Below are positions 53,975-62,616 of a stretch of DNA of 64,000 nucleotides, one piece after another. Position 1 is the stretch's first letter; each line of letters begins with the position of its first letter. The notes beneath the pieces are model-generated. The model saw nothing but the letters and a program-made list of their open reading frames with translations. It had not been told where the DNA came from and made no database searches. Origin of the DNA: Lachnospiraceae bacterium. GTDB taxonomy: Bacteria > Bacillota > Clostridia > Lachnospirales > Lachnospiraceae. The stretch is taken from positions 1-64,000 of the forward strand of contig QXWO01000009.1 in NCBI GenBank assembly GCA_009911035.1, given 5' to 3'. A program made the position numbers and the translations under genes.

Positions 53975-54593
53975 CACCAACCTTTTCTCCAAAATAGTAC
54001 AAAAACACATCTTCAAGGGAAGGACGGACACATACAGCCGTTTCATATGGCTTTTCCGGCGAAATAATCCGTAAATCCACTCCATAATTTTTGGATTTCA
54101 TGTTAGAAACTTTATATTTTTTTGTTATAGAAGATACCGACTGCTGCGGAACAAAACAATTCCAAACTTTTTCAGACATAGTGCCGATAATTTCATCTAA
54201 TGTGCCCTCATTTACGATTGCACCGTCTTTCATCATCAATATTTTATTGGCAATATACTCAATATCAGAAACAATATGGGGGGAAAGTAGTACTAAGCGT
54301 TCTTCAGAAAGCTCGCTGATCAGATTTCGGAAACGTATTCTTTCATTTGGGTCAAGTCCCGCTGTCGGCTCGTCAAGTATTAAAATTTGAGGGTTATTTA
54401 ACATTGCTTGCGCAATCCCGGCACGTCTTTTCATTCCGCCGGATAACTTTTTTAATTTCTTATTTGCCACTTTTGTAAGTCCAACTTTATTAATTAGTTC
54501 TTTTACCCTTTTTCGGGCAACAACAGGGCGTATTCCCTTAATTGTAGCAATATAGAGAAGATAGTCTGTTACGGTAAATTCCGGGTAAAAGCC
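53955..54593 (-). pseudogene. ABC ATPase remnant lacking Walker A
   Basis: Homology to ABC ATPases begins abruptly at GFYPEFTVTDYLLYIATIKG (54593) and continues through signature LSGGMKRR, Walker B ILILDEPTAGLD and the switch-His region (LLSPHIVSDIEY) to 53955. The first 80-90 residues, including Walker A, are absent and have been replaced by the end of the membrane-protein remnant. The product cannot bind ATP normally. Confidence 0.8.
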
Positions 54594-55216
54594 AAAATAC
54601 CACCAACCATATAGCGCTCCACGTAATACACATCATAATTGCTGCCGTTTCACTAAATGAATATTTGCTGCATAAAATTCCAAAACAGATAGCTGTCGTT
54701 ACCGTCATAGGAAATATGAATTGAATTAAAAGCTGTGAAAGCAAAATACCCATTGTAATGGCAGAAGATACACAGAAAAAAGTAATCAAAACAATATCCA
54801 CAATACCAAACAGAAACATTTTCGCTGCGTATATTTGACGTAACGAATAATACGAAGTCGCTTCAATTTCCATTGACTGATAAGTTTGACTTTTCCATAA
54901 TTCCGGGATAATCAAAATAATAAACAGGGAAGCAGCAACCCCTAATATTCTTTGCACTAGCTGTTCCACTTGTACGGAGGGCAGCCCATAACAGAATGAG
55001 AAGCAATATTTGGAATGACCACCACCTCTTTCGTATTAGGCGTAATTGTATCCATAAAAACTCCCAGTAAGTCAATAAACGTTCCTGTTCAACTGAACAA
55101 TATGCGTCTATTGATTTTCTTATCGTTTCTGTTACTTTCTTCTCATTAGGAATTATCTTTCTACTTTGATTATAATCCTTGAGTTTTTTTTCTAAATTCA
55201 CAAAATCACTCCTCAC
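54594..55216 (-). pseudogene. Sigma-associated membrane protein, frameshifted and truncated
   Basis: The minus strand from 55216 reads VNLEKKLKDYNQSRKIIPNE and goes on to LLILLWAAL. A frame change near 54977-54983 then gives VEQLVQRILGVAASLFIILI and several hydrophobic segments. The protein then runs into the ATPase remnant near 54594. It looks like the membrane protein usually encoded between an ECF-like sigma factor and an ABC ATPase on mobile cassettes. One frameshift and the 3' truncation make it inactive. Confidence 0.65.
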
Positions 55217-55749
55217 TTAACAATTTTTCTAACCGCATTTTTGCCTGTTTTATTCGATACTTTACAAGCGGCAAGCCTATTTGTAATGCGTCGGATATTT
55301 CTGCAAGTTTTAATTCCTGAAAATAGTAAAGAACAATTACTTCCCGCAATTCGTCCGGCAAATTACTTAAAGCTGCTTCAATCGTAATTTTGTTAAGAAT
55401 ATCTTCTGTTTCCGATTGCTGCAAACTATTTTGTATTTCTCTGGATTGCTCTTCCAGCAGACTTTCCTTTGCCTTTTTGTAATAGTCTCTACAGAGATTT
55501 CCTGCAATTGTATATAAATAATTTCTGGTCTTTCCCATATAACGGTAATCGGATAATTTTTCACAAAAATGCAGAAATGTTTCCTGTGTTCAAATCTTCG
55601 GCGTATGATGTATCAAGACAATGATAGCTACAGTATTTTAGTATTTTTTCATAATGCTTGCGGACAAATATATCAAAAGCACTTTCATCGCCACGTTTCA
55701 TTCTTTGTATCAACAGAAAATCAATGTTCACAAAATCCTCCCTTCCCAT
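55206..55749 (-). pseudogene. Sigma-70-family (ECF-like) factor with one-base frameshift
   Basis: From 55749 (AGGGAGGATTTTGTG region) the first frame gives IQRMKRGDESAFDIFVRKHY and reaches YAEDL, region 2 of a sigma factor. One extra A in TTGAACACAGG (near 55589-55592) shifts the frame. The other frame restores TQETFLHFCEKLSDYRYMGK, then the region 4 part (LPDELREVIVLYYFQELKLAEIS) to the stop at 55206. Without the insertion the protein would be about 180 residues. It heads the decayed cassette and would have controlled it. Confidence 0.8.
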
Positions 55750-55996
55750 TATTGAAAGTCAATGCGCATTTTTCTTTCTATCATGTATAACGAATGAAAG
55801 TCGGAAAAAGATAGTGTTACTTTAATATCAGCATGACTTTGGGTGCAATTTTTAGCGATAGGTATTTTTTCTGATATAATACAATATTTTGCGGTAATTC
55901 TATTCCTGTCCCATTTGAAAGCAGACAGAGAAAAATGCCATACAGAAGAAAATTCCTGTCGTAAAAGAGTACTAATATTTTGAAGTTAGCTTTAAT

Positions 55997-56899
55997 CTAT
56001 TTTTTGCGATATTCTTTAGGCAGGACTTTAAAATAGGTTTTAAATGCCGCAGTAAATCTGCTTTGGCTGTCATAGCCGACAGCCCGTGCAATCTCCGCAA
56101 TGCTTTTATCGGTTTCTTTTAGCAGTTTTGCGGCATGCTCCATGCGGTGCTTTTTGATGTGGGCGGCAATCGAAGTTCCGTAAATGGACTTGAAGGCGGT
56201 TTTTAAAGTGGTTGGGTTGATTAGATATTTTTTAGATAGTTCTTCTATCGTGATTCGCTGCTCCATATGCAGGGTCAGCTGGTCGTGGATTTCCCGGATA
56301 ATGCGAATCTGCTCGATTTTGTATTCGGATAACTGCTGGCTGGAGGTAAGTTCTGTTTTGCTAAGATAAAAAAGCAGCTCCATAGTCTTTATTTTCTGAT
56401 AAGGCAGTTTCAGGCTTTCCGGCTGGTTAAAAAATGCAGAAAAAATACTCTCTGTCTGTTCATTTCCGGCAAGAAAAACAGGAGAGTCATTTCTGCAAAA
56501 TTTTTCTGGTAATATAGTTTCAAAGATATTGCTACCTTTTAACAGTTCAGGCGGATGATTGGAAACTTCCTGTAAATCAATGTAGATGGAAAGCCCCTGG
56601 TATATACCATTTGGAAAGGTAAGCACAGAATCCGTACAGGCTTTCATGGTATGAAGGGAAAAGTCACCTGGATTCAGATAAATGCGGTTTCCTCTTTTCA
56701 TTTCCCACACAATCTGTCCAGCTTTGCAGTAGTTGATTTGAATGATGTGTGACAGGGCTTTATGTTGCACAGAAAACGAATCGGATGAAAATGTCAGATA
56801 ACATATTTCAATACCGGGATAAAGCGGAATGATTCCATCTGCAATTTCGGGGTAAAACGTTTCCACATTTTTTTGTATTTTTATCAATTCATTATTCAT
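55997..56899 (-). CDS. AraC-family regulator of the metal-efflux region
   Basis: About 300 residues: an N-terminal ligand domain (GIEICYLTFSSDSFSVQHKAL region) and a C-terminal AraC double helix-turn-helix (ITIEELSKKYLINPTTLKTAF and IAEIARAVGYDSQSRFTAAF). The start at 56899 lies 11 nt inside the upstream ArsR gene's end and has GAGG 8 nt upstream, so the two are coupled. Regulators of this type sometimes respond to siderophores or metals, but the ligand is unknown. Confidence 0.85.
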   Translation of the reverse strand: MNNELIKIQKNVETFYPEIADGIIPLYPGIEICYLTFSSDSFSVQHKALSHIIQINYCKAGQIVWEMKRGNRIYLNPGDFSLHTMKACTDSVLTFPNGIYQGLSIYIDLQEVSNHPPELLKGSNIFETILPEKFCRNDSPVFLAGNEQTESIFSAFFNQPESLKLPYQKIKTMELLFYLSKTELTSSQQLSEYKIEQIRIIREIHDQLTLHMEQRITIEELSKKYLINPTTLKTAFKSIYGTSIAAHIKKHRMEHAAKLLKETDKSIAEIARAVGYDSQSRFTAAFKTYFKVLPKEYRKK

Positions 56900-56909
56900 A
56901 GGGCAGACC

Positions 56910-57278
56910 TCACAATTCAGGGCAGGTGATTTCCATGACCTGCTCAATCATCTGGTGCAGCAGGCGTCCTTGTTCTGTATCAGCAGCACGGTAGTAAACT
57001 TCTTTTCCCTCCCGGCGGCAGACAATCAGGCCGCTGTTCTTCAATGGCCGGAGGTGATGGGATACAGCCGGGCTTGACATATCCAACATTGCAGAAATGT
57101 TGAGGACACATTCCTCACAATGGCAGAGAAGCCAGAAAATGCGAATTCTGGTGGTATCGCCAAGCTGCTTAAAAACCTCGGCCACAGTTTGAAAATAATC
57201 CACATGATTTAGCTGTTTCTGTATCAGTTCTGTTTGCTGCATTTCTCCGTGCTGGTGTGGTAATTTCGCGCGTTCCAT
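56910..57278 (-). CDS. ArsR/SmtB-family metalloregulator
   Basis: This 122-residue winged helix protein has a recognition helix MSSPAVSHHLRPL and a preceding cysteine pair in LLCHCEECVLNIS, placed where ArsR/CadC-type alpha-3 metal ligands occur; histidines near the N-terminus (PHQHGEM) could add to the site. Such repressors leave DNA on binding Cd, Pb, Zn or As. It is divergent from the HMA and P1B-ATPase genes, and a palindromic operator candidate lies in between. Confidence 0.9.
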   Translation of the reverse strand: MERAKLPHQHGEMQQTELIQKQLNHVDYFQTVAEVFKQLGDTTRIRIFWLLCHCEECVLNISAMLDMSSPAVSHHLRPLKNSGLIVCRREGKEVYYRAADTEQGRLLHQMIEQVMEITCPEL

Positions 57279-57401
57279 ATTATTTTTCCTTTCTTTTTCG
57301 CTTGCATTTCGCCCAAACGGAAATACTTTTCGCCTATTTGGGAGGGAATGCCTGAGAGGTATTGACCAGTGCCTTTTTGTGTATTATACTGCAACCATGA
57401 T

Positions 57402-57421
57402 GATTAAACAAGTACTTAATC
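57402..57421. promoter_or_regulatory. Putative ArsR-family operator
   Basis: GATTAAACAAGTACTTAATC is an imperfect palindrome downstream of a TATTAT -10-like box (57382-57387) and before the HMA gene. ATTAAACAA recurs at 57760-57768 before the P-type ATPase gene, so the same repressor may act at both sites. Confidence 0.5.
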
Positions 57422-57463
57422 GTTAAACTTTAAAAACAGAAAATAGCAAGGAGGACTTTTCCA

Positions 57464-57682
57464 ATGAAAAAGACTTACAAAATCGAGGTAGACTGTGCCA
57501 ACTGTGCAAACCTGATGGAGGATGCGGCCTGCAAGACCGCCGGCGTACAGAGCGCAACCGTCAATTTTATGACACAGAAGATGATCGTGGAATTTGACGA
57601 GGGGCAGGAACCGAAGGATGTTATGAAAAACGTGCTGGATGCCTGCAAGAAAGTGGAGCCAGACTGCGAGATTTTCCTTTAA
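57464..57682 (+). CDS. Stand-alone heavy-metal-associated (HMA) protein
   Basis: This 72-residue ferredoxin-like metal carrier has the motif CANC near residues 11-14 (DCANCANLME) and a second Cys pair near the end. It is equivalent to the N-terminal metal-binding domain of CadA/ZntA-type ATPases, which the downstream ATPase lacks. It likely passes soft metal ions to that pump. AAGGAGGAC precedes the start. A terminator-like hairpin follows. Confidence 0.9.
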   Translation: MKKTYKIEVDCANCANLMEDAACKTAGVQSATVNFMTQKMIVEFDEGQEPKDVMKNVLDACKKVEPDCEIFL

Positions 57683-57702
57683 GCCGCAGCTGCCAGTGAT
57701 GG

Positions 57703-57750
57703 AATGACATCCTTAAAATGCACTGTTGCAATTTAGGGGTGTCATTTTTA
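57703..57750 (+). terminator. Hairpin between HMA and ATPase genes
   Basis: AATGACATCC (57703-57712) pairs with GGGTGTCATT (57737-57746) with one G-T pair, followed by TTTAT. It would make the small metal carrier more abundant than the pump. Confidence 0.6.
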
Positions 57751-57796
57751 TCAATAACAATTAAACAATTAAGCATTTTTTGAAAGGAGTTTTACT

Positions 57797-59812
57797 ATGC
57801 AGGAATTAGTGATTAGCATACTGCTTACAGTTGTTATCATAATGGCTGCTGCCCTTCTTATTTTTGTCGGCAGCCGCAAAGATGGCATGACAAAAAAGCA
57901 ACGGGTTATGATGGTTCGGATTTTAATCAGTGCCGGAATCTTACTGGTACTCCAGTTTATTTCCGCAGAGATGTTTGATACGGCCTGCGGGTATTTATTC
58001 CCCACAGCAGGAAGATGGATTCGTTTTGGGTGCTATCTGGTTGACTATCTGATTATCGGATATGACATTCTTAAGAAAGCTGCAAAGGGCATTAAAAACC
58101 GTCAGGTATTTGACGAGAGCTTTCTGATGGCAGTGGCTACGCTCGGGGCAATGGCCCTGGCTATTTATGAGAATGGAGAATATCTGGAAGCCATTGCTGT
58201 TATGCTGTTTTACCAGATTGGGGAGTGGTTTCAGGGGTATGCGGTTGGAAAGAGCCGCCGCAATATCAGCAGCCTGATGGATATCCGTCCCGATTATGCG
58301 AATGTAGAGAGGAACGGGAAGTTAGAGCAGGTAGACCCGGATGAAGTAGGGATTGGCAGCGTGATTGTTGTCCAGCCGGGAGAAAAAGTGCCGATTGACG
58401 GTATGATTGTTGAGGGAAGTTCCAGCCTGAATACCAGCGCCCTTACCGGGGAAAGCCTGCCGAGGGAGGCAAAGGTTGGCGATGAAGTAATCAGCGGATG
58501 TATCAGTATGACCGGCGTATTGAAGATACAGACCACCAAGGAGTTTGGGGAATCCACGGTTTCTAAGATTTTGGATTTAGTGGAAAATGCAAGTTCACGC
58601 AAATCAAAATCAGAAGATTTTATCTCGAAATTTGCAAAAGTATATACTCCTGCCGTCTGCTATGCGGCATTGGCACTGGCACTCATCCCTCCTGTTGTCC
58701 GTATGCTTTTTATGGGATTGTCTGCGGACTGGGGTGTCTGGATTTACCGGGCATTGACATTCCTTGTTATTAGCTGCCCTTGTGCGCTTGTAATCAGTAT
58801 TCCATTAAGTTTCTTTGCGGGAATCGGAGGCGCAAGCAAGGAAGGTGTTCTGGTGAAGGGCTCCAACTATCTGGAAATCCTCTCCCAGACGAAGTATGTT
58901 GTTTTCGATAAAACTGGAACCATGACAAAAGGTGTCTTTGAAGTAAACGGGATTCATCACTCTACCATAGAGAATGAAAAACTGTTGGAGTATGCGGCTC
59001 TTGCAGAGAGCGCATCTTCCCACCCAATCAGCAAGAGCTTACAGCGGGCATATGGGAAAGAGATTGACAGAACCCGTGTATCGGATATACAGGAAATCAG
59101 CGGAAATGGCGTGACTGCAAAAGTAGACGGCATGGAGGTTGCAGCCGGGAACGATAAACTGATGAAACACCTGAATATCCCGTATCAGGACTGCCACCAG
59201 ACCGGAACGATCATCCACATGGCAGTGGGTGGGAAATATGCCGGTCATATTGTGATTTCCGATATTATCAAACCTCATTCTAAGGCGGCGATTGCGGAAT
59301 TAAAGAAAGCAGGTGTAGAAAAATGCGTTATGCTGACGGGCGATGCAAAGAAAGTGGCAAATCAGGTCGCTTCCTCTCTTGGGATTGATGAGGTTTACAG
59401 TGAACTCCTGCCGGCAGATAAGGTGAATAAGGTGGAAGAACTTCTGCGGGTGAAGCTGGGCAAGGCAAAGCTGGCATTTGTTGGTGACGGTATCAATGAC
59501 GCACCAGTGCTTTCCAGAGCGGATATTGGTATCGCTATGGGAGCAATGGGTTCCGATGCAGCAATCGAAGCGGCGGATATTGTGCTGATGGATGATGACC
59601 CGCTTAAGATTGCAAAAGCAATCAAGATTTCAAGAAAGTGTCTGCGGATCGTTTATCAGAATATTACGATGGCACTTGTTGTAAAGTTTGCCTGCCTTGC
59701 ATTAGGAGCTGTGGGCATTGCGAATATGTATCTGGCGATTTTTGCAGATGTCGGCGTTATGATTCTTGCTGTGCTGAATGCAATCCGCTGTCTGTTTGTG
59801 AAAAAACTGTAA
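57797..59812 (+). CDS. Heavy-metal P1B-type ATPase (CadA/ZntA type)
   Basis: This 671-residue pump has no N-terminal metal-binding domain. About eight membrane helices are visible. The metal-transport motif Cys327-Pro-Cys329 lies in SCPCALVIS, the phosphorylated Asp371 in DKTGTMTKG, TGES in the actuator domain, the HP locus in SASSHPISK, and GDGINDAP near the end. CPC pumps of the P1B-2 subclass export Zn, Cd or Pb. GAAAGGAG precedes the ATG. The separate HMA protein upstream supplies the missing domain. Confidence 0.93.
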   Translation: MQELVISILLTVVIIMAAALLIFVGSRKDGMTKKQRVMMVRILISAGILLVLQFISAEMFDTACGYLFPTAGRWIRFGCYLVDYLIIGYDILKKAAKGIKNRQVFDESFLMAVATLGAMALAIYENGEYLEAIAVMLFYQIGEWFQGYAVGKSRRNISSLMDIRPDYANVERNGKLEQVDPDEVGIGSVIVVQPGEKVPIDGMIVEGSSSLNTSALTGESLPREAKVGDEVISGCISMTGVLKIQTTKEFGESTVSKILDLVENASSRKSKSEDFISKFAKVYTPAVCYAALALALIPPVVRMLFMGLSADWGVWIYRALTFLVISCPCALVISIPLSFFAGIGGASKEGVLVKGSNYLEILSQTKYVVFDKTGTMTKGVFEVNGIHHSTIENEKLLEYAALAESASSHPISKSLQRAYGKEIDRTRVSDIQEISGNGVTAKVDGMEVAAGNDKLMKHLNIPYQDCHQTGTIIHMAVGGKYAGHIVISDIIKPHSKAAIAELKKAGVEKCVMLTGDAKKVANQVASSLGIDEVYSELLPADKVNKVEELLRVKLGKAKLAFVGDGINDAPVLSRADIGIAMGAMGSDAAIEAADIVLMDDDPLKIAKAIKISRKCLRIVYQNITMALVVKFACLALGAVGIANMYLAIFADVGVMILAVLNAIRCLFVKKL

Positions 59813-59828
59813 GGAAGGAGGGGCTCCT

Positions 59829-60149
59829 TTGGCGGAATATCAGATCAGTCAAATTTATGAAGGGGTGAAAGAAAGTAATTTATACATTCTTACGGATTTT
59901 TTTAAGATGCTTGGGAACCCTACCCGTATTCGTATCCTGCTTCTTTTAATGGAGCAGGATGCGCATGTCAGGGATCTGGCAGAGCGGCTTGGAATGACCC
60001 AGTCTGCGGTGTCACACCAGTTGAATTTGCTGAAATCAAATAAACTGGTAAGACGGCGAAGAGACGGGAAAATGATATTTTATGCTTTGGTGGACGAACA
60101 TGTGCGGATGGTTATTGAAAAAGGGACAGAGTATATTTGCGGGCGGTGA
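59829..60149 (+). CDS. ArsR-family regulator (second)
   Basis: This 106-residue winged helix protein starts at TTG with a strong AAGGAGGGG upstream. The recognition helix reads MTQSAVSHQLNLLKSNKL. Metal ligands differ from the first ArsR gene: the alpha-3 cysteines are absent, while the C-terminal VDEHVRMVIEKGTEYIC suggests a SmtB/CzrA-like alpha-5 zinc site. It directly follows the ATPase gene and probably represses it. Confidence 0.9.
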   Translation: MAEYQISQIYEGVKESNLYILTDFFKMLGNPTRIRILLLLMEQDAHVRDLAERLGMTQSAVSHQLNLLKSNKLVRRRRDGKMIFYALVDEHVRMVIEKGTEYICGR

Positions 60150-60167
60150 AAGTGAGGTGACGATAAA

Positions 60168-60629
60168 ATGACAATGGATGAATTAAAACCGAAACAGAGT
60201 GCTTATATCCGTTCCGTAGGCGGAGCAGGCGCACTCAGACATCATTTACTGGATATGGGGCTTACACCGAAAACAGAGGTTACGCTTCAAAAGATTGCGC
60301 CGATGGGTGATCCGGTGCAGATTGAGTTAGGAGGCTATGAATTGACTTTGCGGCTTGATAAAGCACAAAAAATTACAGTGGAAAAGGTTCATACCAAAGC
60401 GGCAAAAACTTATGGCACACAAAGAATAGCAGCAATAGAACATCTTTTTATAAAAATGGTTGACTTAAACAAAATACAACGGAGAATGCACAGATACTAC
60501 AGCTACAGCCGCATACCGCTGCACCCATATCTTTCCCAATACCTGCGCTGCCTATTTTTAAAGCGGTGCAATTATAAAGCACCAGAATCTTCCTCCCTGG
60601 GAAGTATAAGCATGGATGTCATCAAATAG
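60168..60629 (+). CDS. FeoA-domain protein, likely remnant of a FeoA-FeoB fusion
   Basis: Residues 1 to about 75 form a FeoA (SH3-like) domain (AYIRSVGGAGALRHHLLDMGLTP, MGDPVQIELGGYELTLRLDKA). Related proteins in this group often continue into FeoB, the ferrous-iron transporter. Here the sequence after HTKAAKTYGTQ is unrelated, and its end runs antisense into the next gene (from 60572), so the FeoB part appears deleted. GAGGTGACG precedes the ATG. It closes the metal-related accessory block. Confidence 0.6.
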   Translation: MTMDELKPKQSAYIRSVGGAGALRHHLLDMGLTPKTEVTLQKIAPMGDPVQIELGGYELTLRLDKAQKITVEKVHTKAAKTYGTQRIAAIEHLFIKMVDLNKIQRRMHRYYSYSRIPLHPYLSQYLRCLFLKRCNYKAPESSSLGSISMDVIK

Positions 60630-62425
60630 AAGGGAAAGGAAAATACCATGAAATATACGTACCTGAATTCCGTGGCAACGGGGGTTGCAATGAGCACAGT
60701 CAGAAGCAGGGCGGCGCTTGGCAGGTAGAGAATCAGCTTTGGCAGTTCTTTTCTGACAAAAGCACATCCGATGGAAAAGATCAGAACCCAGCAGATGACA
60801 CCCATGCTCCAGAGAGTTCCGTAAAGGGGAATCATGCTTCCAAGCTTGATGGAAATTTCCTTTAACTTGATCACAAGGGGGCCTCTGATAAGAGGGGTGT
60901 GTGACACGCCAAGGGAAGTGGCACTCACGCCTTCGGCTTCGGCCACCAGATAAAAAGAGTCGGGATACCAGTAGCCGTAGGTCTGGCGGATATAAGCGGT
61001 AAGGTAGTCTCCAGGATAACGGAGTCCAAGCGCGGCCCAGAGTTTTAAAAATTCCTGTTTGTGATCTTCCAGATATTCGGGATGCCCGGCACGTACCAGT
61101 TCTTTCATATTGTCCGCAAAAAAGGGTACATATAGATCCTTGATATAGGTAAGGTCCACCACATTTTCTATCAGTTCCAGTTCTTCATCTGTAAGCGCCC
61201 GGTCATTACACAGGACAGCCGCCACCTGCTGGATGGGTATGGAAAGGGATTCCACCAAATCCGGTTGTGTCACATGCAGGGCGTTCATCAGAGGCCACTT
61301 GATAAGGACAGACAACATAAATATGGTAAAGACAACAGGATATACGGTCTTTTTCTTTTTACGGAAATAAAGAAGCAGCAGGGGGAAGCATAACAGAAAG
61401 GCATACCAGCCATTGGAGCGGAACAGGCACAGCATCAGCCCGGAGATGCCCATAAGGAACAAATCGGCCCGGAATACCTTTTTAAAAGTCCGAAGAAGGG
61501 TGCATCCGAAGCACAGCACGGCCGCCGCAAACAAAATATCTTTCCATATGGTAACAGAAAACACGGCATGATAGGGTACCAGTGCATAAAAAAGCGTGAT
61601 AAGCAGGCAGATCAGGGGCCTTACTCGGTACTGTTTTAAGGTGTTGATAAAGTAGGATACGCTGAAAGCGAGAACACACATCTGGAAAAATGTGTAGCAG
61701 GACAGGGCAATCAGCATACTGCCAGTGATGGCAAATCCCAGATCGTAAAGCAGTTTGATCAAAAGTGTGTGCATCCAGGGGTGGTGGTTGCTGTATGGGA
61801 TAACGCCAAGCACCTGCTCAAACTGGTTGATGCTGTCAGGAGTCATGACGCCCGGATACTGGTAAAGGAAGTAGGGAAACCAGCACAGCAGGCAAAGGAG
61901 AAAAGCGCATAATCCGGTATGCTTTAAATAGAAAGCATAGACACTGCCTGCTCTTTTGGCAGACCATGTATGGCGGAAGTTTGTGTAAACCAGTTGGGGA
62001 GGACAGTCATAGTGTCCGCTGAAAAGTACAGCGGACAAACGGGGTTTGTCTCCGGCCAGCGCAAACAACAGCTTCAGCAGATAATAAAAAAGTACCACAA
62101 AACCACAAAAAGCGGCGGAAACAATCCCAAGACGAAACAGGGGATTTGTGAGGGTTTCTATATAAATGGGGCAGTCCACAGACAGATAAAGGGTGGAAAA
62201 AATAACCGCAGTTATCATGCAGACAAGGGGCGTCTTCGGGCTGACGTCCGGGCGGGATTCTGCCAGCTTGTTATCCACATAACCGTAGAAGACAAAGCAG
62301 AGAAGAAAAAACACAAGAGTGAAAATATTGCCAGGCTCCATGCGGCCTGCCTTCATAAGCGCCCATGAGGTGAAGAAACTTTGAAGAATTCTTATAATAA
62401 GGGAAATTTTCCGGGTGGGTTTCAT
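60572..62425 (-). CDS. DUF6020-type polytopic membrane protein (glycosyltransferase-like)
   Basis: This 617-residue protein has about 12 membrane helices. Conserved-looking stretches include YPGVMTPDSINQFEQVLG and NHHPWMHTLLIKLLYDLG after the fifth helix, matching the acidic/His motif of the DUF6020 family, which is thought to be GT-C-like. Its likely job is transfer of a lipid-linked sugar at the outer face of the membrane, but this is inferred. It is divergent from a GT2 gene across a tandem-repeat region. Its 3' end is overlapped by the chimeric tail of the FeoA ORF. Confidence 0.72.
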   Translation of the reverse strand: MKPTRKISLIIRILQSFFTSWALMKAGRMEPGNIFTLVFFLLCFVFYGYVDNKLAESRPDVSPKTPLVCMITAVIFSTLYLSVDCPIYIETLTNPLFRLGIVSAAFCGFVVLFYYLLKLLFALAGDKPRLSAVLFSGHYDCPPQLVYTNFRHTWSAKRAGSVYAFYLKHTGLCAFLLCLLCWFPYFLYQYPGVMTPDSINQFEQVLGVIPYSNHHPWMHTLLIKLLYDLGFAITGSMLIALSCYTFFQMCVLAFSVSYFINTLKQYRVRPLICLLITLFYALVPYHAVFSVTIWKDILFAAAVLCFGCTLLRTFKKVFRADLFLMGISGLMLCLFRSNGWYAFLLCFPLLLLYFRKKKKTVYPVVFTIFMLSVLIKWPLMNALHVTQPDLVESLSIPIQQVAAVLCNDRALTDEELELIENVVDLTYIKDLYVPFFADNMKELVRAGHPEYLEDHKQEFLKLWAALGLRYPGDYLTAYIRQTYGYWYPDSFYLVAEAEGVSATSLGVSHTPLIRGPLVIKLKEISIKLGSMIPLYGTLWSMGVICWVLIFSIGCAFVRKELPKLILYLPSAALLLTVLIATPVATEFRYVYFMVFSFPFYLMTSMLILPREEDSGAL

Positions 62426-62454
62426 GACAATAACTCCTATTCTAAAAATAAATC

Positions 62455-62534
62455 CTATGGTATGATATAGCTGATATGAAATATCTATGGAATGAAATAT
62501 TCATGATATGTAATAGCCATGATATGCAATATAC
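62455..62534. repeat. Five-copy 16-bp degenerate tandem repeat
   Basis: Five consecutive 16-bp units share the core TG-x2-ATG-x-AATA: CTATGGTATGATATAG (62455), CTGATATGAAATATCT (62471), ATGGAATGAAATATTC (62487), ATGATATGTAATAGCC (62503) and ATGATATGCAATATAC (62519). The array sits in the divergent region between the DUF6020 and GT2 genes and could be a regulator-binding array or a variable-length promoter spacer. Confidence 0.75.
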
Positions 62535-62616
62535 CATTAAAAACACTATAAATTATGTTGACGGTACTGTCAATATTTCTGGCAAATGAACCGCAACAGT
62601 TTGGGAGGAATATTCT

